Source: Serratia symbiotica (Periphyllus acericola) (GTDB taxonomy: Bacteria; Pseudomonadota; Gammaproteobacteria; Enterobacterales; Enterobacteriaceae). Taken from it: a stretch of 64,000 bases of DNA. The position numbers and the translations under genes are program-made. The notes under the pieces were generated by a model. The model saw only the letters and a program-made list of their open reading frames with translations, did no database searches and was not told where the DNA came from. Of this stretch, positions 57,619 through 64,000 are shown one piece after another (positions within the stretch are counted from its first letter, which is position 1; each line of letters begins with the position of its first letter). Location of the stretch: assembly GCF_964019515.1 (NCBI RefSeq), contig NZ_OZ026452.1:682001-746000 (forward strand). The letters run 5' to 3'.

Positions 57619-58112
57619 ATGCCGATCATAGCACCCATCCCCCGAAATGAACGACGTCAGATGCAAAAAATTATCCAGAAAACACCAGATAAAAATTATG
57701 CCAGACGCCTTATCGCCATGTTGATGTTACACCGTGGCAACACGCTGACTTACCTAGGTAAAACCTTATGTGCCGCCCGTTCCTCTGCCGGACAATGGGT
57801 TAATTTGTTCACATTGGGCGGCTATGAAGGATTAGCAAGCCTTTCACCTAGACGCCCCCGAAAATGGCCCACAGAGGCGATGTTGAAGATGCTTGATTTG
57901 CTCGTTCAGCATTCCCCACAGGACTTTGGCTATCTGCGTTCTCGGTGGAATACTGAGATGTTAAAGATTAAAATTAATAAATTATTTAACTCGACGTTAC
58001 ATCCTGGCTCACTTCGGCGCTGGTTGCCGAGAGCTGGTATTCTGCTGCGTAGAGTGGCTGCAACTTTGCACATCCGAGATCCTTATAAAGAGGAAAAACT
58101 GGCGGCTATTGA
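57619..58112 (+). pseudogene. IS630-family transposase, 3' truncated
   Basis: MPIIAPIPRNERRQMQKIIQ, the helix-turn-helix region (ARRLIAMLMLHRGNTLTYLG, SSAGQWVNLF) and GSLRRWLPRAGILLRRVAAT match the N-terminal half of IS630-family transposases. The DDE catalytic half is missing because copy G of the IS starts at 58113, so the open frame ends inside that IS. Confidence 0.88.
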
Positions 58113-59167
58113 GGCGTTGTTGAATAAATCGAACTTTTGGCCGGCACGAGGATCAGATCACTCTCCTTCTGTCAACATAGCGACATTCCGTGGCCCAGTA
58201 AAAGTTCAACATCACCAACTGGAAGGCTTACAACAACGCCCTTATCACTCGGGGTTTACTCACTTGCTGGGGGGATGAAACGGCACTTCACGCCTGGTAC
58301 TGCGAGGCAAAACCTTCTCTGCGTGGTCGCTCACCACATTATTCCGATATGGCAATCACCAGCGTATTGATGCTGAAACGGATTTTCGGCCTGACACTTC
58401 GCGCCCTCCAGGGCTTCGTCGACTCCATTGTCACACTGATTAAAGTGCCGTTGAACTGCCCGGACGACACCTGTATCAGTAAGCGGGCGAAGTCCGGCCA
58501 TGTCCCGTTTAAAACCCCAACGCCGGGTGAAATTGCGCACCTCGTTATCGACTCTAGCGGGCTCAACATGTTGGGTGAAGGGGAGTGGATGGTAAAAAAA
58601 CACGGTCAGGAAAAACGGCGGATCTGGCGAAAACTGCATTTGGCCGTAGATACAGAAACACATGAGGTCATCTGTGCTGACCTTTCCTTGAGCAATGTCA
58701 CCGATATGGAAGCCTTCCCAGGTCTCATCCGTCAGAGGCACCGTAAAATCAAAGTCGCCTCGGCGGATCGGGCTTAGGATACGCGAGTGTGTGATGATGA
58801 GTTAAGGCGCAAGAGGCTCAGGGCGTTAATACCGCCCAGCAGCGGAGCCCGTTATTGGTCGGCAGACTATGCAGAGCGAAATCAAGCGGTGGTGAACCAG
58901 CGCCTTACCGGAGACAACACACGGTGGAAAAGTATCACAGGCTACCACAGACGTTCGGTAGCGGCAACAGCGAGGTATAGAGTAAAACAGCTATTTGGTG
59001 GTCACCTGTCGCTGCGATATTATGATGGGCAAGTTGCAGAGGCGCTGGCCATGATCTGTGCATTAAACAAGATGCCGCTCGCCGGTATGCCAGAAAGTGT
59101 ACGCCTTGCCTGAAAGATGCCCATTCAGGGGACTCTTTATTCCAAATCCGATTTATTTAGCAAAGCC
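58113..59167 (+). mobile_element. IS5-family (IS903-group) element, copy G
   Basis: 1055 bp. The left repeat GGCGTTGTTGAATAAATCG is standard; the right end is altered (CCGATTTATTTAGCAAAGCC). The left neighbour is IS630 sequence and the right neighbour IS481 sequence, with no target duplication, so it sits at a junction between two unrelated IS remnants. Confidence 0.93.
58190..59113 (+). pseudogene. IS903-group transposase, copy G
   Basis: Codon 4 is TAA (GTG GCC CAG TAA), plus the family-wide TAG at 58775-58777. Otherwise the frame is continuous. Ala replaces the catalytic Glu as in the other copies with this region. Confidence 0.9.
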
Positions 59168-59630
59168 GCCTCAAGACTCTGTAGCGAGTGCAATCATCAA
59201 CAGAGGTGTACTGTTACAAGCCGGGGCCAATTTTACAGGTATCCATCTTAACCCGATCACCAGGAACAGGGCGTTCGTCGCGAATGAAATCAGCTTTACG
59301 CCGAAATTTAACAACTGTCTTAACCTGATGCTGGCAAAGAACATTGTGGATCGTAGCTATCGCCAGAGAGAAGGAATGAAGCCGCTTTAACTCACTCTGA
59401 ATGCGTCTTGCTCCTAGATTTCGCCGGGAAGGTAACTCCAGAATCAGAGCGACTTCGCCAGCACTGGTTTTCGTTGATGGAGAGTTTTTAGGGCGACGAC
59501 TGTGGCTTTCCAGTCCTGCCCTGTTCCAGATACCTTCGCCACTATTTATGCAATCTTGGGCGGGAAATGCCGCAGTGACGGCATACAAGTCCCGCATCAC
59601 CAGATATTTCATAAAGTTTAACCCACTGTA
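59168..59630 (-). pseudogene. IS481-family transposase fragment
   Basis: Minus strand: GLESHSRRPKNSPSTKTSAG, RNLGARRIQSELKRL, VKFRRKADFIRDERPVPGDR and MDTCKIGPGL match the N-terminal half of IS481-family transposases up to the first catalytic Asp. A TAA replaces the Tyr codon after PGL, and QYTSVDDCTRYRVLR continues to the IS boundary at 59168. The rest is missing. Confidence 0.85.
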
Positions 59631-59947
59631 GCCGCTGCTAAATTTCCTTGTTCATGGTGAGTCGTGATAGTGCAAAGATGTCTATGAATCACACACCTAA
59701 TGGAATAGGTTCTAAATTCCATCTTAGATCTCGATACTCTGAAGGCTCATACTATTAAGCGACATTTTTGCGTAATTCAATAAGTTATCTTCTTAACGTA
59801 CGTTCTCGTTCCGTTGGCCCTCAAACCCCCAAATCAATTTGACTGGTATACTCCTTTAGGGCAGGCAAGATGTCAGCGCAACGTGTTCTAGCTGCTGGAT
59901 TATTTGGCACTATACTCTGTATTGGCATGATTCAATATGGAAGGAGT
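59631..59947. promoter_or_regulatory. Upstream region of uspA
   Basis: About 320 bp, AT-rich, with the 18-mer CCTAATGGAATAGGTTCT at 59697-59714 shared with the region after pit. The uspA promoter should lie here but no clear -35/-10 pair stands out. AAGGAG at 59941-59946 lies only one base before the chosen ATG. Confidence 0.4.
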
Positions 59948-60499
59948 ATGCTTATTGCTTACCAACACATTCTCATTGCGGTAGATCTATCCCCAGAAAG
60001 CAAAATTTTGGTAGAGAAAGCCGTAACTATGGCGCGACCATATAACGCGAAAGTCTCTCTGATCCACGTAGATGTTAATTATTCTGACCTATACACTGGC
60101 CTGATTTACGTCAACCTAGGCAACATGCAGCAACGCATCTCCGAGGAAACCCACCAGGCATTGACCAAACTGTCGCACAATGCTGGCTACCCAATTACCG
60201 AAACTCTCAGCGGTAGCGGCGATTTGGTACAGGTACTGGTGGATGTCATCAAGAAATACGATATGGATCTGCTGCTATGCGGCCACCATCAGGACTTCTG
60301 GAGTAAGCTGATGTCTTCTGCACGCCAACTGATCAACAGCGTACATATCGATATGCTAATCGTGCCGCTGCGCAATAATGAAGAAGAGATGGAGCAGGAT
60401 GTGCTGCAACCGGCATCAAAGGTGATTTTGGGCGTTGTTGAATGTATGTGTGATTTCCGTGTGCCTATTTTCGACAACGCCTGTTTTTGCCGCCGATAA
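59948..60499 (+). CDS. uspA: Universal stress protein A, with aberrant C-terminal extension
   Basis: From ATG 59948, [20 protein letters not shown] to [17 protein letters not shown] follows E. coli UspA (144 residues) closely, including the [19 protein letters not shown] nucleotide/phosphate-binding region. The family normally ends here, but this frame continues about 36 residues ([15 protein letters not shown]...) through a 51-bp inverted-repeat element into foreign sequence, ending at 60499. The native stop has been lost or displaced. The Usp domain may still fold. A frame open from 59870 adds residues without homology. Confidence 0.85.
   Translation: MLIAYQHILIAVDLSPESKILVEKAVTMARPYNAKVSLIHVDVNYSDLYTGLIYVNLGNMQQRISEETHQALTKLSHNAGYPITETLSGSGDLVQVLVDVIKKYDMDLLLCGHHQDFWSKLMSSARQLINSVHIDMLIVPLRNNEEEMEQDVLQPASKVILGVVECMCDFRVPIFDNACFCRR
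60431..60481. mobile_element. 51-bp miniature remnant with IS903-group-like ends
   Basis: GGCGTTGTTGAA at 60431 faces TTCGACAACGCC ending 60481: 11 of 12 bases form an inverted repeat equal to the termini of the local IS family. Only about 27 bp lie between. It looks like an IS reduced to its two ends. It separates the uspA tail from the ABC transporter remnant. Confidence 0.6.
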
Positions 60500-60960
60500 A
60501 GATGAGATCATCGTGGTTGCCAAAGTGACCGGCATTCCATGGTTCAACCGCATGGAAGTAGGTATCAACCAGGCGGCGAAAAATCTCGACGTCAACACCT
60601 GACAGGCCAGCCCCTCTATACCAACCCCAGCCGCACGGGTCAAGGTGATTGAGGATCTGAACGCCAAAAAAATCAACACCATCATCCTAGTGCCGAACAT
60701 TGCCGAAGTGTTGGAGCCGGTGCTAGAAAAGTGCGCGACAAAGGCATCGTAGTGCTGACTTATGGATCTCTAGACCCTCAGGTCAGCCAGTGGGATCGGC
60801 AGCGAGAAGTACGCGCAGGCCAACTAAAAGACATGGGTGACAAAGGTGGCTATGCGATCTACGTTGACGCACTGACCGTACCGCTGCACAACGCCTGGGC
60901 CGATTCAGCCATCAACTATCAGAAAGCAAAATACCCGAAAATGTTTGAAGTCACCTCGCG
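60482..60960 (+). pseudogene. Sugar/AI-2-type ABC transporter substrate-binding protein, broken
   Basis: DEIIVVAKVTGIPWFNRMEV and GINQAAKNLDVNT then TGA, RVKVIEDLNAKKINTIILVP, EVLEPVLEK, then a frame change, GGYAIYVDALTVPLHNAWAD and KYPKMFEVTSRLPVA. These are the strands of a type I periplasmic binding protein of the LsrB/RbsB class. The signal peptide is gone (homology begins at the 51-bp element) and the C-terminal third is missing, replaced by ATPase sequence. Confidence 0.85.
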
Positions 60961-61190
60961 CCTTCCGGTGGCGTCTCGATCGTCGGACTGTGCGCTGCTG
61001 GCCGTACCGAGCTGCGCCTCAGCCTGTTCGGCATGGCCCGCCCCGATAGCGGGAGATCAGGGTGGGGGGCCAGCCAGTGCAGCTGCACAACAGTCGCGAA
61101 GCGGTGCGTCACGGCATCAGCTAGGTGCCGGAGGATCGCCGAGGCGGTGAATGGATAAATCATTACTGGCCCGTCTGCGCGGCAAAGGTT
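60961..61190 (+). pseudogene. Sugar ABC transporter ATP-binding protein fragment
   Basis: GVSIVGLCAAGRTELRLSLF and GMARPDSG match the second ATPase half of RbsA/MglA/LsrA-type proteins (family: GRTELALSLFG). After a frameshift VQLHNSREAVRHGIS is readable, then a TAG interrupts before VPEDR. It is fused directly to the binding-protein remnant by a deletion, and ends against rsmJ. Confidence 0.75.
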
Positions 61191-61935
61191 ATAGCGGCAT
61201 GTAGATATCGAAGCGGTGGCTTTTAGTCAAGGTGGCGGCATGGGCTGGCACGTTGCCCAGCGGTGGCGCGTAGTCCGGGCGTTTCACTACGATGCGCTTG
61301 GTCGCCAGCCGACGCGCCGGAGCTAGCAACCCATCGGCGTCATCGTCGCTGCCTACCAGCGATTGAAATACCCGCATTTCTTTCTTCACCAGCGCGCTTT
61401 TCTGCTTATGTGGGTACATCGGATCAAGGTACACCACCTCTGGTCGCGGGGCGAGATCGGCCAGCGCCGTCAGGCTGGTGGCATGCACCAACGTCAAACG
61501 CTCACGCAGCCACGGGCCAATTACCGCATCCTGATAGCCGCGTTGCAGGCCGTCATCCAGCAATGCGGCCACTACCGGGTGGCGTTCTAGCATTCTTACC
61601 CGGCAAGCCAATGCTGCCAGCACAAAGGCATCGCGCCCCAAGCCAGCAGTGGCGTCTACCACATCCGGCAGTCCGCTACCCTTTAGGCCGACCGCTCTAG
61701 CCACCGCTTCACCACAGCCTCCACCAAAACGACGCCGATGCGCCAGAGTTCCGGACACGAAATCGACGTAGATCGCGCCCAGTTTAAGTTCGTCACGCTT
61801 GCGCAGTTCCAATCGTTCCGGGGTCAGCACCAGCGCCATCGGCGCATCGTCGTCCGAGGTCAACTGCCAACGCTGTGCCAAAATAGATAAGGTGCCGGGA
61901 TCGACACCTGCTTCACAGCTTAAGTACACCCTCAC
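61189..61935 (-). CDS. rsmJ: 16S rRNA (guanine(1516)-N2)-methyltransferase RsmJ
   Basis: 248 residues from a GTG start at 61935 (family length about 250). SAM-binding [20 protein letters not shown], then the catalytic [19 protein letters not shown]. Ends in [10 protein letters not shown]. Methylates G1516 near the 3' end of 16S rRNA. Eight bases after prlC, the conserved prlC-rsmJ order. Confidence 0.95.
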   Translation of the reverse strand: MRVYLSCEAGVDPGTLSILAQRWQLTSDDDAPMALVLTPERLELRKRDELKLGAIYVDFVSGTLAHRRRFGGGCGEAVARAVGLKGSGLPDVVDATAGLGRDAFVLAALACRVRMLERHPVVAALLDDGLQRGYQDAVIGPWLRERLTLVHATSLTALADLAPRPEVVYLDPMYPHKQKSALVKKEMRVFQSLVGSDDDADGLLAPARRLATKRIVVKRPDYAPPLGNVPAHAATLTKSHRFDIYMPL

Positions 61936-61943
61936 CTGCCGGG

Positions 61944-63980
61944 TTATCCTATAAGACCGTAATGGCGTAGCATGGCATCCAACTGCGGTTCGTGGCCACG
62001 GAAGCGTTTAAACAGTACCATCGGCTCTTCCGAACCACCGCGCGACAGGATTGTGTCAAGGAAGGATTGGCCGGTTTCGGCGTTGAAGATGCCCTCTTCT
62101 TCGAAACGCGAGTAAGCATCAGCCGACAGCACTTCTGCCCACAGGTAGCTGTAGTAGCCCGCCGCGTAGCCGCCAGCGAAAATATGGCTGAAGGCATGTG
62201 GAAAGCGGCCCCAGCTTGGTGAAGGTACTACCGCCACCCTTTTATTAACTTCCGCCAACGTTGGCAAGATTTGCGCGCCGCTTGAAGGGCTGTATTCGAA
62301 ATGTATGAGGAAATCGAACAGCCCGAACTCTAACTGACGCAGGATAAATAGCGCCGCCTGATAGTTCTTGGCTGCCAGCAGCTTATCGAGCATTTCTTGC
62401 GGCAGAGGTTCGCCGCTTTGGTAATGGCCGGAGATAAACGCTAATGCTTCCGCTTCCCAGCACCAGTTTTCCATAAACTGGCTTGGCAGTTCGACCGCAT
62501 CCCACGGCACCCCGCTGATACCCGATACCCCAGCGGTGTCGATTTGGGTCAGCATATGGTGCAGGCCGTGGCCGAACTCGTGGAACAGCGTAGTCACTTC
62601 GTTATGGGTAAACAGCGCCGACTGGTCGCCCAGCGGACGGTTAAAGTTGCAGGTTAGGTAGGCGACCGGCTTTTGCAGCGTGCCGTCTGCCTTGCGCAGG
62701 CTGCCGGCACAATCGTCCATCCAGGCACCACCGCGTTTGTTTTCACGCGCGTACAGATCAAGGTAGAAGCTGCCGCGCAGTTCGCCGTTGGCGTCGAATA
62801 GATCGAAGAAGCGCACGTCAGGATGCCAGGTATCCACCCCGCTGCGCTCTTTGGCAGTGATGCCGTAGATACGTTTCACCACCTCGAACAGCCCTTCGAC
62901 CACCCGTTGCTCCGGGAAGTACGGGCGCAGTTGCTCGTCGCTGATGGAGAACAGGTGTTGTTTTTGTTTTTCGCCATAATAGGTAATATCCCAGGCTTCT
63001 AGTTCGTCCACGCCGTAATGTTGTTTGGCAAAGATGCGCAGTTGCGCCAGTTCCTGCTCGGCCTGCGGACGGGCGCGCTTGGCCAAATCGTTCAGGAAGC
63101 TGATCACCCGTTGCGGGCTTTCCGCCATCTTGGTTGCCAGCGATTTGTCAGCGTATGTCTCAAAGCCAAGCAGTTGGGCCAGTTCGTGGCGCAGCGCCAG
63201 CGTTTCCGCCATCACTGCACTGTTATCCCATTTGCCGGCGTTCGGCCCCTGATCCGAAGCGCGGGTAGCGAAGGCGCGGTACATCTCTTCACGCAACGCA
63301 CGGTTGTCGGCGTAGGTGAGCACCGGCAGATAACTCGGCATATCCAACGTCAGCAACCAGCCTTCTTGCTCTTTGGCTTGTGCCATTGCCTGTGCCAAGA
63401 CTCTGGCCGGCAAGCCACTCAGTTCGGTTTGGTCAGTAATCAGTATGCTCCAATCCATGGTGGCATCGAGCACGTTGTTGCTGTAGGTAGAACCCAGTTC
63501 GGATAGCCGTGCGACGATCTCACCGTAGCGCTGCTGTTTGTCCGCCGACAGGCCGATGCCCGATAGCTCAAAGTCACGCAGCGCGTTTTCCACCGATTTG
63601 CGTTGCGGTGCGCTCAGTTGGCTGAAGGCCGCCCCCTCTTTCAAGCTACGATAGGCTTGATAAAGCCCTTCGTGCTGGCCTACCCAGGTGCCGTATTCCG
63701 ATAGCAGCGGCAGTGCCTGCTCATAGGCAGCACGCAGTTCCGGGCTGTTTTTCACCGAGTTCAGATGCCCAACCGGCGACCACATGCGCGATAGGCGATC
63801 GTCCGACTCCGCCAGCGGCTGACACAGGTTATCCCAGGTGAACGGCCCCGGCTCCGCGACCACGCTCTCTACAGCAGCACGGCAGTCTGCCAATTCGGAT
63901 TGTATCGCAGGCACGATATCTTCAGGGCGGATCGCCGAAAACGGCGGTAGGAAAAACGGGGTCAGCAACGGATTCGTCAT
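61944..63980 (-). CDS. prlC: Oligopeptidase A PrlC
   Basis: 678 residues (E. coli 680). M3-family zinc metallopeptidase that degrades signal peptides and other short peptides in the cytoplasm. Zinc-binding HExxH in [15 protein letters not shown] with the downstream Glu in [14 protein letters not shown]; complete from [20 protein letters not shown] to [10 protein letters not shown]. Coupled to rsmJ. Together with uspA these are the ancestral neighbours of pit. Confidence 0.96.
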   Translation of the reverse strand: MTNPLLTPFFLPPFSAIRPEDIVPAIQSELADCRAAVESVVAEPGPFTWDNLCQPLAESDDRLSRMWSPVGHLNSVKNSPELRAAYEQALPLLSEYGTWVGQHEGLYQAYRSLKEGAAFSQLSAPQRKSVENALRDFELSGIGLSADKQQRYGEIVARLSELGSTYSNNVLDATMDWSILITDQTELSGLPARVLAQAMAQAKEQEGWLLTLDMPSYLPVLTYADNRALREEMYRAFATRASDQGPNAGKWDNSAVMAETLALRHELAQLLGFETYADKSLATKMAESPQRVISFLNDLAKRARPQAEQELAQLRIFAKQHYGVDELEAWDITYYGEKQKQHLFSISDEQLRPYFPEQRVVEGLFEVVKRIYGITAKERSGVDTWHPDVRFFDLFDANGELRGSFYLDLYARENKRGGAWMDDCAGSLRKADGTLQKPVAYLTCNFNRPLGDQSALFTHNEVTTLFHEFGHGLHHMLTQIDTAGVSGISGVPWDAVELPSQFMENWCWEAEALAFISGHYQSGEPLPQEMLDKLLAAKNYQAALFILRQLEFGLFDFLIHFEYSPSSGAQILPTLAEVNKRVAVVPSPSWGRFPHAFSHIFAGGYAAGYYSYLWAEVLSADAYSRFEEEGIFNAETGQSFLDTILSRGGSEEPMVLFKRFRGHEPQLDAMLRHYGLIG

Positions 63981-64000
63981 AGAGCAGTCCTGATTAGTGT

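Noticed and set aside
60731..61150. 139-codon plus-strand open frame as a real gene.
   Set aside because: Its first half is the frame of a binding-protein remnant and its second half is out-of-frame ATPase sequence; it is a chance open frame across a deletion.

Overview
The window reads as chromosome of an Enterobacterales gammaproteobacterium of the Serratia lineage in an early to middle stage of genome decay, most like an insect symbiont such as Serratia symbiotica (inference from protein resemblance, gene order and the abundance of insertion sequences and pseudogenes; not proven). Core genes (mutY, trmB, metG, dsbD, tamAB, aroQ-accBC, rplKAJL-rpoBC, secE-nusG, tuf, prlC) are intact, while accessory functions are broken by stops, frameshifts, deletions and IS insertions.

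Layout. 1-2166: mutY (runs off the left edge), trmB, yggL. 2167-2864: decayed non-coding DNA. 2865-7911: the dolP-diaA-yraN-lpoA cluster on the minus strand and rsmI on the plus strand. Here dolP plus the 3' part of diaA is present twice as an exact tandem duplication, lpoA has lost its 3' end and yraN is frameshifted. 7917-8330: rnpB with a clear promoter. 8450-10167: remnant of an IS200/IS605 TnpB element cut by an IS5-family (IS903-group) element. 10168-13496: yohK (broken), yohJ, metG and a 29-codon stub of mrp. 13497-20135: IS copies, cutA pseudogene, dsbD, tRNA-Phe, and a pile of IS903-type, IS256 and IS3 remnants. 20157-26836: ytfP-tamB-tamA and a broken msrA. 28104-29603: phosphate transporter pit. 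29947-36633: a dead myo-inositol catabolism cluster (transporter, iolA, iolB, iolR, iolC, all pseudogenes). 37931-40227: aroQ-accB-accC. 40300-42182: IS remnants. 42412-56665: a well-conserved run of rpoC, rpoB, rplL, rplJ, rplA, rplK, nusG, secE, tuf and four tRNAs, with recognisable promoters, the L10 leader and the rplL-rpoB attenuator. 57066-59630: a GNAT remnant and IS630/IS903-type/IS481 remnants. 59948-61190: uspA with an altered 3' end and remnants of a sugar-type ABC transporter. 61189-63980: rsmJ and prlC.

The dominant mobile element is an approximately 1055-bp IS5-family (IS903-group) element, with seven large copies plus two end fragments. Every large copy carries the same in-frame TAG right after the second catalytic Asp region, and all six copies that keep the 3' half have Ala where the family's catalytic Glu should be. 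The amplified element therefore looks non-autonomous, presumably moved in trans. Copies sit at the edges of the conserved gene blocks, mostly without target duplications, and the normally adjacent pit and uspA genes are about 30 kb apart. Both facts point to IS-associated rearrangement.
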